64,000 nt of DNA from Sphingobacterium athyrii. Lineage in GTDB: Bacteria; Bacteroidota; Bacteroidia; Sphingobacteriales; Sphingobacteriaceae. Below the pieces are notes generated by a model. That model saw nothing but the letters and a program-made list of their open reading frames with translations, was not told where the DNA came from and made no database searches. The DNA lies in contig NZ_QCXX01000001.1 in NCBI RefSeq assembly GCF_003071065.1, forward strand, positions 248,001 to 312,000, written 5' to 3'. The position numbers and the translations under genes were made by a program. Numbering within the stretch: position 1 is the stretch's first letter; each line of letters starts with the position of its first letter. This document shows, piece after piece, positions 27,999 through 38,234 of the stretch.

Positions 27999-28046
27999 AT
28001 TCAATAACTAACTTTAGATGAATAAACTTGATAAAACCAATATATT

Positions 28047-28856
28047 ATGGCAGAATATGATTTAAAAGAGCTTCAAAAAATCCGTCAAAACAAAGATGTT
28101 CTTGACTATTTAGAGCAGCATAAAATTTTGGAAATCAAAAAATTTAACGATGTCTGTGACTATGAACAAGAGCTCTATGATCTACAGGTTACCCTGCTCA
28201 AATTACAATATGATATTATTGAAAAAGGGAAACGTGTTGTCATTATATTTGAAGGAAGGGATGCCGCTGGAAAGGGTGGTACAATTGGTCGGGTGACCGA
28301 ACATTTAAATCCAAAAAAGGTACGTGTTGTAGCATTACCGAAACCAACCCCCGAAGAAAATGGACAGTGGTACTTTCAACGGTATATCAAACATTTGCCC
28401 AATGCAGGAGAAATGGTAATCTTCGATCGAAGTTACTATAATCGCGCTGTGGTAGAACCGGTATTTGAATTCTGTACCAAAGAACAGCACGAATTATTCA
28501 TGAAACAGGCCCCGGAATTTGAAAAGCAATTGATTGACGATGGAATTATCCTGATCAAACTGTTTTTGAGCATCAGTAAGGAAGAACAGGCTGAACGGCT
28601 GAAAGAAAGACAAGAAGACTTTCTAAAACGTTGGAAAATTGGAGTATTAGATCAGCAGGCTCAAGAAAAATGGGATATTTACACCGGTTATATTGAAAAC
28701 CTATTTAAAACAACAGGCACAAAAAAATCACCTTGGTTTGAAATCGACAATGACAATAAAAAGAAAGCCCGTCTGGCCTCCTTTCGGATACTTATCAACG
28801 TAATTGTCGGCAATGAACAGGAAAAGCTGGATTCTTTTGTCAAAAAACATGATTAG
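28047..28856 (+). CDS. ppk2: Polyphosphate kinase 2 (PPK2 family)
   Basis: A 269-residue PPK2 enzyme that moves phosphate between polyphosphate and nucleotides. Walker A is GRDAAGKGG (70-78), Walker B FDRSYYNRAVVE, and the lid KERQEDFLKRWKIG; VALPKPTPEENGQWYFQRY is typical of the single-domain class that phosphorylates nucleoside diphosphates. The nucleotide preference cannot be read from sequence. It lies just downstream of the tandem element and ends at a bidirectional terminator facing pckA. Confidence 0.95.
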   Translation: MAEYDLKELQKIRQNKDVLDYLEQHKILEIKKFNDVCDYEQELYDLQVTLLKLQYDIIEKGKRVVIIFEGRDAAGKGGTIGRVTEHLNPKKVRVVALPKPTPEENGQWYFQRYIKHLPNAGEMVIFDRSYYNRAVVEPVFEFCTKEQHELFMKQAPEFEKQLIDDGIILIKLFLSISKEEQAERLKERQEDFLKRWKIGVLDQQAQEKWDIYTGYIENLFKTTGTKKSPWFEIDNDNKKKARLASFRILINVIVGNEQEKLDSFVKKHD

Positions 28857-28867
28857 CAAATCTTTGT

Positions 28868-28913
28868 AAAAAATACTTCCAGAAAGAGAGCCCCTTTCTG
28901 GAAGTATTTTCTT
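28868..28913. terminator. Bidirectional terminator between ppk2 and pckA
   Basis: 16-bp perfect stem AAAATACTTCCAGAAA / TTTCTGGAAGTATTTT (28870-28885 and 28895-28910). Confidence 0.9.
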
Positions 28914-28931
28914 GTGAAATTCGCTATACTT

Positions 28932-30548
28932 TTATACGAGCACTGTCGCAGGAATTTTAGGTCCGGCCATCTGTACCGAAGCAGGCATTTCGTTGTCAAA
29001 TTTTTCGAAGTTTTGAATAAACAGTTTTGCTAAACGTCTGGCTTGCATATCATAAGCTTCATTATTATTCCATAATCCTCTAGCGTCCAGAATCTGTTCA
29101 GGAACAAATTCGCCACAACTTGTTGGATAGTCCAATCCGAAGATCTCGTGTTTGTTAAATCGGGACTCTAACAGCGATCCATCCATTGCCGCACGGATCA
29201 AAGCACGGGTATAGTTCAATTTAATTCGACGTCCGATACCGTATGGTCCGGCAATCCAACCTGTATTAACCAACCATACTTTAATGTTGGGGTTTTGCTC
29301 CAATTTAGCGCGCAGTAAAGAGGCATACCTAGCGGGATGTAAAGGTAGGAATGCCTGGCCGAAGCAGGTAGAGAAGGCAGCAGTAGGTTCTTTTACTCCT
29401 ACTTCAGTACCGGCTACTTTTGCTGTATAACCACTGACAAAATGATAGACAGCCTGATCTACTGTTAACAACGAAATCGGCGGCAATACGCCGAAGGCAT
29501 CCGCCGTCAGGAAGAAAATATTTTCAGGAGCATTCCCGACCCCGGACATTTCAGCGTTTTCCATAAAGTCTATCGGATAGGAAACCCGTGTATTCTCCGT
29601 TTTACTAATATCATCGTAATCCGGTTTATCACATTCGTCCAGGACCACATTTTCAAGCAATGACCCAAAACGGATCGCATGATAAATCTCCGGTTCCTTT
29701 TCTGCTGTGAGTCCAACACATTTGGCATAGCAACCACCTTCAAAGTTAAAAATCCCCTTCTCACTCCAACCGTGTTCATCATCACCGATCAACTTCCTAT
29801 TTTTATCTGCTGATAGCGTTGTCTTTCCGGTTCCGGAAAGACCGAAAAATAACGCTGTTTTGCCATCCTTGGAGGTATTTGCCGAACAGTGCATGGATAA
29901 TACATTATGCTCAAATGGCAAAATAAAGTTTAGAATCGAAAAAATACTTTTCTTGATTTCACCGGTATAGCCTGTACCCGCGATCAGCACTATTTTTCTT
30001 GTAAAATCGATTGCTACAAAATTTTCGTTGCGAATACCATAATTCTTTGGATCGGCAATAAGCAATGTTGGTGCAGCTAATATGGACCATTGCGGTTGAT
30101 TGTCGATATCGACCTCCGGTCTCAAAAATAGGTTATTTGCAAAAATACTTTGGTAGGCAGTTTCTGTAATCACACGAATGGATAACTGATAAGCTGGGTC
30201 CGCCCCTGCGGCACAATCCCGCACATAAATTGTCTTGTTGCTCAAGTGTGCTGCAACCTTCGAATATAAAGCATCAAAATTAGCCGGAGTCATGGGCTGA
30301 TTGATTTCCCCCCACCATACTGTATCCTTGGTCAGGGAATCCTCCACCAAAAAACGATCTTTGGGGGATCTTCCAGTAAATTTTCCCGTATCAGCAGCCA
30401 ATGCGCCAGTATCAGATAGTCTTCCTTCTTGATTCGCTAGCGCATGCTCGACCAACTCTGAAACAGGTAATTGATAAAATACATTTCCTGTATAATCAAT
30501 TTTCAAATATTTCAAATCAGGCGCGTTTCCAATGTTACCCTTTTTCAT
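28932..30548 (-). CDS. pckA: Phosphoenolpyruvate carboxykinase (ATP)
   Basis: The ATG at 30548 gives 538 residues, the usual length; the frame runs 19 codons further but that extension (FLAKFAFNFGHI) is not family-like. PckA converts oxaloacetate and ATP to PEP, CO2 and ADP, the entry to gluconeogenesis. Marks: DTGKFTGRSPKDRF, FFGLSGTGKTTLSAD (P-loop), IGDDEHGWSEKGIFNFEGGCYAK (metal and substrate site), and NTGWIAGPYGIGRRIKL. It sits beside the two aconitase genes, so several central carbon enzymes are close together. Confidence 0.98.
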   Translation of the reverse strand: MKKGNIGNAPDLKYLKIDYTGNVFYQLPVSELVEHALANQEGRLSDTGALAADTGKFTGRSPKDRFLVEDSLTKDTVWWGEINQPMTPANFDALYSKVAAHLSNKTIYVRDCAAGADPAYQLSIRVITETAYQSIFANNLFLRPEVDIDNQPQWSILAAPTLLIADPKNYGIRNENFVAIDFTRKIVLIAGTGYTGEIKKSIFSILNFILPFEHNVLSMHCSANTSKDGKTALFFGLSGTGKTTLSADKNRKLIGDDEHGWSEKGIFNFEGGCYAKCVGLTAEKEPEIYHAIRFGSLLENVVLDECDKPDYDDISKTENTRVSYPIDFMENAEMSGVGNAPENIFFLTADAFGVLPPISLLTVDQAVYHFVSGYTAKVAGTEVGVKEPTAAFSTCFGQAFLPLHPARYASLLRAKLEQNPNIKVWLVNTGWIAGPYGIGRRIKLNYTRALIRAAMDGSLLESRFNKHEIFGLDYPTSCGEFVPEQILDARGLWNNNEAYDMQARRLAKLFIQNFEKFDNEMPASVQMAGPKIPATVLV

Positions 30549-30793
30549 ATTTTTTGTTTGTTTTAAAATGTGCCCAAAGTTAAAGGCAAATTTCGCTAAA
30601 AACAAAACCTAATTATCTAAAAATCAGGCTTATTGTATAAAAAACACAAAAGCAAACAGTTCATTACCAAACACTTATATAGATAAAAAAAATTAAAATT
30701 TTTAGCATATTTTTTTAGCACAATATCTTCCTGTACCGTCCTTATGATTTAGATTTTTCGTAAATTGTTCCAAGCTTTACAAATATTAATAAA

Positions 30794-31630
30794 ATGAAAT
30801 TACACGCGATAGAAACAGGCTTCTTTAAATTGGATGGCGGTGCGATGTTTGGAGTGGTTCCAAAAAGCATTTGGAACAAAACAAATCCAGCCGACTCCAA
30901 CAATATGTGCACATGGGGCAACCGTTTACTCCTGATTGAAGAAAGTAATAGATTAATGTTGGTAGACACTGGCCTCGGCGACAAACAAACTGAAAAATTT
31001 TTCAGTTATTACTATTTACACGGTGATGCCACACTGGACAAATCGCTCACAAGTCTAGGTTTTGAAAGAAATGACATCACGGACGTCATCCTGACACATT
31101 TACATTTTGACCATTGCGGTGGTGCGATCGTTCGTGAAGGTGAAAAACTATCTCCTGCATTTAAAAATGCAAATTTTTGGAGCAATGGTGATCATTGGGC
31201 TTGGGCAACAGCTCCGAATCCGAGGGAAAAAGCATCCTTTCTGAAAGAGAACATTCTTCCTATTCAAGAAAGCGGCCAGTTAAAATTTGTTGAAGATATT
31301 GAAAATCCTTTTGGCAAAGATATCAGCATTCGGTATGCCAATGGCCATACCGAAGCGATGATGTTGCCGCAGATTCAATATAAGGGAAAAACGGTACTCT
31401 ATATGGCAGATCTATTGCCTTCTGTTGGTCATATTCCCATTCCCTATGTCATGGGCTACGATGTGAGACCGTTGGTTACCATGGAAGAACGCAATACATA
31501 CTGGAATGAAATCGTAGACAATGAATATATTCTTTTCTTTGAACATGATCCGATTAACGAATGCTGTACCTTACAACATACAGAGAAAGGGATTCGGGTC
31601 AAAGATATCTTTAAATTAAGTGATATTTAG
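30794..31630 (+). CDS. Metallo-beta-lactamase-fold hydrolase
   Basis: A 278-residue cytosolic MBL-fold enzyme. The metal motif is THLHFDHCGG (H102, H104, D106, H107), followed by ANGHTEAMM and YMADLLPSVGH (bridging Asp) and FFEHDP near the end. Its layout (MLVDTGLGDK, long insertion, late His) resembles AHL-lactonase-like and other quorum-quenching or generic MBL hydrolases of Bacteroidetes, but the substrate cannot be named. Bounded by a long hairpin. Confidence 0.9.
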   Translation: MKLHAIETGFFKLDGGAMFGVVPKSIWNKTNPADSNNMCTWGNRLLLIEESNRLMLVDTGLGDKQTEKFFSYYYLHGDATLDKSLTSLGFERNDITDVILTHLHFDHCGGAIVREGEKLSPAFKNANFWSNGDHWAWATAPNPREKASFLKENILPIQESGQLKFVEDIENPFGKDISIRYANGHTEAMMLPQIQYKGKTVLYMADLLPSVGHIPIPYVMGYDVRPLVTMEERNTYWNEIVDNEYILFFEHDPINECCTLQHTEKGIRVKDIFKLSDI

Positions 31631-31674
31631 GAAGACTTCGTTGCGCTCATGAAATGATCTTGTTCCCCGACGGA

Positions 31675-31723
31675 AATATCATAAGAAAGGGGCTGTTGTT
31701 GACAGCCCCTTTCTTATGATATT
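31675..31723. terminator. 21-bp perfect hairpin between convergent genes
   Basis: Arms 31675-31695 and 31703-31723 around a 7-nt loop (core AAAGGGGCTG / CAGCCCCTTT). No long T-run follows, but length and position between convergent genes fit a bidirectional terminator. Confidence 0.75.
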
Positions 31724-31737
31724 ATAAATTGAAATCG

Positions 31738-32610
31738 TTAGAATCTAAAGCCCAGGGCCCAATAGTTTTCAAAAAACCAGATCTGCTGTGTGGCTTTGTC
31801 GACGCCTCTTCTACCTGTTGTGCGGATATTGTACAGATCTGTCCAACCCGTTTTAAAGTTTCCTTGCAAGTAAAGTCCTTTATAAAAACGGTAGTGTAAG
31901 CCTACTTTTGCCGAAGCACCGTATCCAGCTATATTCCAGAAGTGATTGGCGCCCTCGCCAAAAAGGCGAACATCAGATCGTGGTATCAAAAGCCCAACAT
32001 CTATACCAGACTCCATGGTGAGCACCTGTTGACCTTTGCGGTTGTTGATGATATCATCGTATCGCTCTAACCCTACCGAAGCAAAATTGTAGCCGTCTGT
32101 ATGTTCAAAAGTTAGCATCGCAGAATCCACCGTAATCATTTCGCCGTTGTATTGTCCAGCCCGGTTTCCCGTCGGTATACTGGGATTGGAGATTTCATCG
32201 CCAATATATCCTGTGATCTTAACCTGCTGTGGGATATCCATTACATATTTCATGTGATCCCAACCTAAAGAGATGGAATAGTTATCTTTGATATAATAGC
32301 CAAAGTGCAGATTAAATTGTGGAATAGTCAAACGGCTGGGATCAAAGTAGGTTGATCCAAATTTGGTCGGGCGATCTCCTGCTTTTACATCATGGAGAAT
32401 GAAGTCATAGTTTGGACCTGTAAAATGTATATCAGATTTTGCATACGAAGAAAAGTTATATCCCCAAAAGAAGAAAAACTTCCCTTTATTACTTTCTGTC
32501 CTTAAATTCTTTGGCTTAAAGATGCTTTTTCCTATCTCGGGATTTTCCTGTGCAAATAAACTCGAAACACTTAATGCAAGTGCTCCAATCGTCAAAAATA
32601 TTTTTCTCAT
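31738..32610 (-). CDS. Outer-membrane beta-barrel protein, hypothetical
   Basis: The ATG at 32610 gives 290 residues starting with a clean signal peptide (MRKIFLTIGALALSVSSLFAQ); the 12 extra codons of the open frame are ignored. The remainder alternates aromatic and polar residues as in beta-barrels (FFWGYNFSSYAKSDI, FNLHFGYYIKDNYSISLGWDH) and ends in Phe (ENYWALGFRF), the usual outer-membrane assembly signal. No known channel or enzyme family is recognised. Upstream on the same strand lies the aconitase gene, but a terminator separates them. Confidence 0.8.
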   Translation of the reverse strand: MRKIFLTIGALALSVSSLFAQENPEIGKSIFKPKNLRTESNKGKFFFFWGYNFSSYAKSDIHFTGPNYDFILHDVKAGDRPTKFGSTYFDPSRLTIPQFNLHFGYYIKDNYSISLGWDHMKYVMDIPQQVKITGYIGDEISNPSIPTGNRAGQYNGEMITVDSAMLTFEHTDGYNFASVGLERYDDIINNRKGQQVLTMESGIDVGLLIPRSDVRLFGEGANHFWNIAGYGASAKVGLHYRFYKGLYLQGNFKTGWTDLYNIRTTGRRGVDKATQQIWFFENYWALGFRF

Positions 32611-32728
32611 ATCAGCGCTAAAAACGTTGGGCAAAAGTACCCCCATTCTATTTTATAACCAAATAAATCATGTGGAAATTAGGAAAATATGACGAAGATC
32701 ACAGAAATGTTTTTATGTAGAGCTTGCA

Positions 32729-32763
32729 TAAAAAAAGCTGCTTTCGTTGGAAAGCAGCTTTTA
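32729..32763 (-). terminator. Intrinsic terminator of aconitase operon
   Basis: AAAGCTGCTTTC / GAAAGCAGCTTT stem; read on the minus strand it is followed by seven T. Confidence 0.9.
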
Positions 32764-32786
32764 AGCTAAAATTTTATGGAATCAAT

Positions 32787-35054
32787 TTATTTCGCTTGAT
32801 TTTTACGAATAATATTCAAAGCACCACCTGCTTTAAACCATTCGATCTGTTGTGCATTATAGGTATGGTTTGCCAAAATTTCTTCTTGTGTTCCATCTGC
32901 ATGGTGTAAGACAAGAGTTAATGGTTTTCCGGGAGCAAATTCAGTCAAGCCGAGGATATCAATCGTATCATTTTCTTGAATTTTGTTATAGTCATCCTTG
33001 TCAGCGAAGGTTAACCCTAACATACCCTGTTTTTTCAGGTTTGTCTCGTGAATACGAGCAAAAGATTTAACCAATACTGCACGGACGCCTAAATGACGAG
33101 GTTCCATGGCAGCATGTTCACGGGAAGACCCTTCACCATAGTTCTCATCCCCTACTACAATTGATCCAATACCGTTTGCTTTATAGTCACGTTGTGTTGC
33201 CGGAACAGGACCGTACTCTCCTGTCAACTGGTTCTTCACATTATCGGTTTTTTCATTGAAGAAGTTTACCGCACCGATCAGCATATTATTTGAGATATTA
33301 TCCAAGTGACCACGGTATTTCAGCCAAGGACCAGCCATAGAAATATGATCTGTCGTACATTTACCTTTAGCCTTGATCAACAACTTCAAACCTTTTAAAT
33401 CTGTACCTTCCCAAGCGGCAAACGGCTCCAGCAATTGAAGACGATCTGATGTTGGCGCAACGTCAACGACAACTGCACTACCATCCGCCGCTGGGGCCTG
33501 ATAACCTGGATCATCTACAGCAAATCCTTTTGTTGGTAACTCATCACCCACAGGTGGATCCAACTTCACTTGCTCGCCTTTATTATTTGTTAGGGTATCT
33601 GTAACCGGATTAAAGCCCAAATCACCGGAAATTGCTATCGCAGCAACAAGTTCTGGCGAGGCAACGAATGCATACGTATTTGGATTACCATCCGCACGTT
33701 TCGCAAAGTTACGGTTGAATGAATGAACAATTGTGTTTTTCTCTTGCTTATCCGCCCCCACACGATCCCACATACCGATACATGGACCACAAGCATTGGT
33801 GAATATCGTTGCGTTAAGATCTTCAAATGTCTTTAACAAACCATCACGATCTGCCGTAAAACGAACCTGCTCAGAGCCTGGATTGATACCGAATTCAGCT
33901 TTGGTGATCAGCCCTTTATCCACCGCTTGTTTCGCAATGGAAGCAGCACGCGATAAATCCTCATAAGAAGAGTTTGTACAAGATCCGATCAATCCCCATT
34001 CCACTTTCAATGGCCAGCCATTCTTATCGGCCTCCTCACGCATACGTGATACCGGCGTATATAAATCTGGCGTGAATGGACCATTCAATGAAGGTTCCAG
34101 TTCCGAAAGATTGATTTCGATCAATTGATCAAAATATTGCTCAGGATTAGCATAGACTTCAGCATCAGCTGTCAAATGTTGTTTGATGGCATTGGCAGCA
34201 TCAGCAACTTCAGCACGACCTGTCGCACGAAGGTAACGCTCCATGGACTCATCGTAACCGAATGTTGAGGTTGTAGCACCAATTTCAGCGCCCATATTAC
34301 AGATTGTTCCTTTACCTGTACAAGATAGAGACTCTGCACCTTCGCCGAAATACTCCACGATAGCACCAGTTCCCCCTTTTACAGTCAAGATACCGGCAAC
34401 TTTTAGAATAACATCTTTTGCTGCTGCCCAGCCACTTAATTTACCGGTTAATTTAACACCGATCAATTTAGGGAATTTTAGTTCCCAAGGCAAGCCTGCC
34501 ATCACATCACAGGCATCAGCACCACCTACACCGATGGCTACCATACCCAGACCGCCAGCATTCACGGTATGTGAATCGGTACCAATCATCATGCCACCCG
34601 GAAATGCATAATTTTCCAATACAACCTGGTGGATAATACCAGCACCGGGTTTCCAGAAACCGATACCATATTTATTTGAAACAGAGCTCAAGAAGTTAAA
34701 TACTTCTGAACTTTCGTTTTTAGCACGGGCTAAATCTTTATCTGCCCCTTCTTTGGCCTGGATCAAGTGATCACAATGAACCGTAGAAGGAACTGCTACC
34801 TTAGGACGTCCGGCCTGCATAAATTGCAATAAAGCCATTTGTGCAGTTGCATCTTGCATCGCGACACGATCAGGAGCAAAATCAACGTAAGAAACGCCGC
34901 GTTTGTAATCTTCTGTCGCATTACCATCCCAAAGGTGGGCATATAAAATTTTCTCAGATAAAGTCAAAGGTTTGTTCACCACCTGACGAGCCGCAGCAAT
35001 GCGTTCGTCATAACGGCTATATACCTTTTTTATCATATCTACATCAAAAGCCAT
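32787..35054 (-). CDS. acnA: Aconitate hydratase, AcnA/mitochondrial type
   Basis: A 755-residue aconitase that isomerises citrate and isocitrate in the TCA cycle. The 4Fe-4S ligands are in GSCTNSS and in ACGPCIG; other marks are [24 protein letters not shown] and, in the swivel domain, [22 protein letters not shown]. The length and the DVDMIKKVY start fit the mitochondrial-type branch rather than the 890-residue bacterial AcnA. It starts 50 bp after the end of acnB on the same strand, so both aconitases may be co-transcribed. Confidence 0.97.
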   Translation of the reverse strand: MAFDVDMIKKVYSRYDERIAAARQVVNKPLTLSEKILYAHLWDGNATEDYKRGVSYVDFAPDRVAMQDATAQMALLQFMQAGRPKVAVPSTVHCDHLIQAKEGADKDLARAKNESSEVFNFLSSVSNKYGIGFWKPGAGIIHQVVLENYAFPGGMMIGTDSHTVNAGGLGMVAIGVGGADACDVMAGLPWELKFPKLIGVKLTGKLSGWAAAKDVILKVAGILTVKGGTGAIVEYFGEGAESLSCTGKGTICNMGAEIGATTSTFGYDESMERYLRATGRAEVADAANAIKQHLTADAEVYANPEQYFDQLIEINLSELEPSLNGPFTPDLYTPVSRMREEADKNGWPLKVEWGLIGSCTNSSYEDLSRAASIAKQAVDKGLITKAEFGINPGSEQVRFTADRDGLLKTFEDLNATIFTNACGPCIGMWDRVGADKQEKNTIVHSFNRNFAKRADGNPNTYAFVASPELVAAIAISGDLGFNPVTDTLTNNKGEQVKLDPPVGDELPTKGFAVDDPGYQAPAADGSAVVVDVAPTSDRLQLLEPFAAWEGTDLKGLKLLIKAKGKCTTDHISMAGPWLKYRGHLDNISNNMLIGAVNFFNEKTDNVKNQLTGEYGPVPATQRDYKANGIGSIVVGDENYGEGSSREHAAMEPRHLGVRAVLVKSFARIHETNLKKQGMLGLTFADKDDYNKIQENDTIDILGLTEFAPGKPLTLVLHHADGTQEEILANHTYNAQQIEWFKAGGALNIIRKNQAK

Positions 35055-35104
35055 ATCTCTCTTATTTATGTTATTTAATTAAGTTACTGAAACCCTGATA
35101 GCTT

Positions 35105-37867
35105 TTATTTTGTCGGAATAGGCGCAAATTTAGTTAAGTTAATGCCTTCGACAGCAGCTTTATATTCCTCAATATTAGGGATACGTCCTAAAATCGCTGA
35201 AAGCACAACAACAGGTGTAGACGCTAATAAGGATTCTCCTTTTTTACCATCTCTATCTTCAACGACACGGCCTTGGAACAAACGCGTTGACGTAGCCATC
35301 ACCGTATCACCTTTTGCAGCTTTCTCCTGGTTACCCATGCAAAGGTTACAACCGGGACGCTCCAGATACATGATATTTTCATATTCTGTACGGGCAGTAC
35401 TTTTTGGCAATGCATCGCTAAATTCAAATCCTGAATATTTTTGCAAGAATTCCCAGTCGCCTTCTGCTTTCAACTCATCGATAATATTATATGTTGGCGC
35501 TGCAACAACCAATGGAGCTTCAAAGGTAACGACACCTTTTTGCTGCTCGATATTACGCAACATTTTGGAAACGATTTTTAAATCGTCCTTATGCACCATA
35601 CATGAACCAACGAAACCTAAATCTACCTTTTTGTTTCCGCCATAGTAAGAAAGGTCACGAATCGTATCGTGCGTATAACGTTTAGAAACGTCCGCGTTAT
35701 TTACATCTGGATCTGCAATCATTGGTTCTTCAATTAGATCCAAGTCAACCACAACCTCAGCATAGTATCTGGCATTGGTATCTGGCGTCAATGCTGGTTT
35801 AGCACCAGATCTGATTTCTTCGATACGTTTGTTAGCCTTATCGATCAAACCTTGTAAAACATTGTTTTTATTTTCCATACCCTTATCAATCATGATTTGG
35901 ATACGGTTTTTAGCAATTTCTAACGATTCAATTAACGTATCATCCTGAGAAATACAGATGGATGCTTTTGCTTTCATCTCCGCAGTCCAGTCCGTAAAAG
36001 TAAAGGCTTGATCGGCAAGTAATGTACCGATATGAACCTCAATGATTCTACCTTGGAAAACGTTTTCTCCAGCAAATTGCTGCAACATCTGTGCTTGTGT
36101 TGCATGTACAACATCACGGAAATCCATGTGTTCTTTCATGCTACCTTTGAAAGTCACTTTAACAGATTCAGGAATCGGCATAGAAGCCTCACCCGTAGCC
36201 AATGCTAATGCAACAGTACCCGAGTCAGCACCAAAAGCAACTCCTTTAGACATCCGTGTATGCGAGTCACCACCAATGATGATGGCCCATTCGTCAATCG
36301 TAATATCATTTAACACCTTGTGGATCACATCGGTCATGGAGTGATAAACCCCTTTTGGATCACGTGCAGTAATCAAACCAAAATCGTTCATAAATTTCAT
36401 CAATTTTGGAATATTCGCTTGCGCTTTCTTATCCCATACAGATGCGGTGTGGCAACCTGATTGATAAGCACCGTCAACTGTAGGAGAAATTACTGTAGCA
36501 GCCATTGCCTCCAACTCCTGAGCAGTCATTAAACCGGTCGTATCTTGAGAGCCGACAATATTCACTTTCACGCGTACGTCAGAACCAGCATGCAATACTT
36601 TTCCTGGAGTCACCCCAACAGCGTTTTTGTTGAAGATTTTTTCTACAGCAGTTAAGCCTTGACCGTCAATGGTAATTTCTTTCGAAGGAGCAAATACTGT
36701 CGGCGCTTGGATACCTAAAGTTTGTGCAGCAAAAGTTTGGATTTTTTTACCAAATACAATGGCATAAGAACCGCCTGCTTTGATAAACTCCATTTTTTGT
36801 GGTGTTAGCGCTTTTGAAATATCAATAAGCTCTTGTTCACCATTATATAACTTCTTTGTTTTTGTATTGATGGTTAACACAGTACCTGTGGCAACAGAAT
36901 AAACCTCTTCTAGAATAGGCTCATTCTTTTCATTGCGAACCACATTTCCGTTTTCATCAACTTTTTTCACCCAGTTTTTAAGGTCGATACCGATACCGCC
37001 CGTAACGTCTACTGTCGTCAAGAAAATTGGAGAGATACCATTTGTACCACCTACAATCGGCGCAATGTTTACAAAAGGAACGTAAGGGCTTGCCTGTTTA
37101 CCGGTCCATAAGGCCACATTGTTCACTCCTGACATCCGTGAGGATCCGACACCCATTGTACCTCTTTCAGCGATCAACATGACGCTTTTACCGGGATGTT
37201 GTGCCTGTAAGTCCTGAATTTGTTGTTGTGCCTCTGGCGTGATCATACATTTACCATGTAATTCACGGTCAGAACGGGAGTGCGCTTGGTTACCCGGAGA
37301 CAATAAATCCGTAGAAATATCACCTTCACCCGCAATAAAAGTAACCACCTGAATTTCTTCTGCTACTTCAGGAAGTTTCGTGAAGAATTCAGCTTTTGCA
37401 TAGCTCTCCAAAATATCTTTTGCAATAGCATTACCTTGTTCAAAGGCTTCTTTCAAACGAGCCGTATCAGCATCGTATAAGAAAACCTGCGTTTTAAGCA
37501 CCTCTGCCGCCTGACCTGCAATCGCAAGATCAGTACCCAGCGCCAGGTCCAATAATACGTTAATAGAAGGCCCACCCTTCATGTGAGACAACAGCTCAAA
37601 AGCAAAATCCGGTGTGATTTCAGCAACAACTGATCCCCCTAGAATAATCTCCTTTAAAAACTGCGCTTTAACACCAGCAGCTGGCGTAGTGCCCGGCAAA
37701 GTATTATAAATAAACAATCTTAAAGATTCTGCTCTATTTTCATTGTTTAAATCTTTAATCTGAGCAATTACCTCACTTAGTAATTCTGCTCCGTCAATAG
37801 GCTTAGGATGTAACCCTTGGCCTTCTCGTTCTACAACCTCTTGTACGTAATCGTTGTAAATACTCAT
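35105..37867 (-). CDS. acnB: Aconitate hydratase B / 2-methylisocitrate dehydratase
   Basis: AcnB has the reversed domain order with an N-terminal HEAT-like domain (residues about 1-160), then the swivel domain (ERGTMGVGSSRMSG) and the catalytic core. The chosen ATG at 37867 (MSIYNDYVQEVV) gives 920 residues; the longer frame uses a TTG. Cluster ligands are in GFVGSCMVHKDD and in PGCNLCMGNQEK; GGDSHTRMSKGVAFGADSG is the substrate motif. Family members also dehydrate 2-methylisocitrate. It precedes the acnA-like gene by 50 bp. Confidence 0.97.
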   Translation of the reverse strand: MSIYNDYVQEVVEREGQGLHPKPIDGAELLSEVIAQIKDLNNENRAESLRLFIYNTLPGTTPAAGVKAQFLKEIILGGSVVAEITPDFAFELLSHMKGGPSINVLLDLALGTDLAIAGQAAEVLKTQVFLYDADTARLKEAFEQGNAIAKDILESYAKAEFFTKLPEVAEEIQVVTFIAGEGDISTDLLSPGNQAHSRSDRELHGKCMITPEAQQQIQDLQAQHPGKSVMLIAERGTMGVGSSRMSGVNNVALWTGKQASPYVPFVNIAPIVGGTNGISPIFLTTVDVTGGIGIDLKNWVKKVDENGNVVRNEKNEPILEEVYSVATGTVLTINTKTKKLYNGEQELIDISKALTPQKMEFIKAGGSYAIVFGKKIQTFAAQTLGIQAPTVFAPSKEITIDGQGLTAVEKIFNKNAVGVTPGKVLHAGSDVRVKVNIVGSQDTTGLMTAQELEAMAATVISPTVDGAYQSGCHTASVWDKKAQANIPKLMKFMNDFGLITARDPKGVYHSMTDVIHKVLNDITIDEWAIIIGGDSHTRMSKGVAFGADSGTVALALATGEASMPIPESVKVTFKGSMKEHMDFRDVVHATQAQMLQQFAGENVFQGRIIEVHIGTLLADQAFTFTDWTAEMKAKASICISQDDTLIESLEIAKNRIQIMIDKGMENKNNVLQGLIDKANKRIEEIRSGAKPALTPDTNARYYAEVVVDLDLIEEPMIADPDVNNADVSKRYTHDTIRDLSYYGGNKKVDLGFVGSCMVHKDDLKIVSKMLRNIEQQKGVVTFEAPLVVAAPTYNIIDELKAEGDWEFLQKYSGFEFSDALPKSTARTEYENIMYLERPGCNLCMGNQEKAAKGDTVMATSTRLFQGRVVEDRDGKKGESLLASTPVVVLSAILGRIPNIEEYKAAVEGINLTKFAPIPTK

Positions 37868-37950
37868 AGATATCAATCTTTCTATTTTAAGGGTAGTTCA
37901 GAAGATATACTCTTACCTTCCTGCGCTACCGTGTCTGTAATATAATTAAG

Positions 37951-37958
37951 CAAATATA
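37951..37958 (-). promoter_or_regulatory. -7 box of acnB
   Basis: TATATTTG on the minus strand, an exact TAnnTTTG match 83 bp before the acnB start. Confidence 0.45.
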
Positions 37959-38017
37959 ATAACTCCTGTAGTTCACTACATTACATTATAAATCAGCCCC
38001 TTCAGTTCGTGTTTTTA

Positions 38018-38044
38018 AGTTGATTCATTTACCGTAAATCAACT
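38018..38044. repeat. Nested dyad upstream of acnB
   Basis: AGTTGATT (38018-38025) faces AATCAACT (38037-38044), and inside them ATTTA faces TAAAT around CCG. Its position upstream of the 37951 promoter box would suit an operator. Confidence 0.35.
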
Positions 38045-38188
38045 ATTATGACTAAATACAAAAATAGTGAAAATCCAACTTTAAACGCATGCATTCCATT
38101 TATTTAAATCAATTTGGAATTGTTCTAAACAGTACTTATGCAATCCGGCCATTTTTTTTTGAATCTATTTTTTCACCCTTATCAATCT

Positions 38189-38226
38189 TAAAAAAAAGAG
38201 GTGATTTATTTTATTAAATCACCTCT
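38189..38226 (-). terminator. Intrinsic terminator of rpe
   Basis: AGAGGTGATTTA / TAAATCACCTCT stem (38197-38208 and 38215-38226), followed on the minus strand by a run of eight T. Confidence 0.9.
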
Positions 38227-38234
38227 AAATACCG

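Larger units (their letters stand above)
27473..28046. repeat. smc-ppk2 intergenic region with two diverged tandem copies
   Basis: 574 bp without a conventional gene. It holds the smc terminator, the two element copies described separately, and between them a further short direct repeat (CTATAGG at 27754-27760 and 27773-27779). The ppk2 start follows copy 2 by about 50 bp. Confidence 0.7.
37868..38234. other. Intergenic region upstream of acnB
   Basis: 367 bp with no gene. On the minus strand there are two -7 box matches (TATATTTG at 37958-37951 and TATTTTTG at 38066-38059), a dyad at 38018-38044, and the rpe terminator at the right edge. Confidence 0.55.

Noticed and set aside
35142..35645. 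167-codon open frame antisense to acnB
   Set aside because: It lies fully inside the well-supported acnB gene and its product is low-complexity Ser/Thr-rich without family features; a shadow frame.
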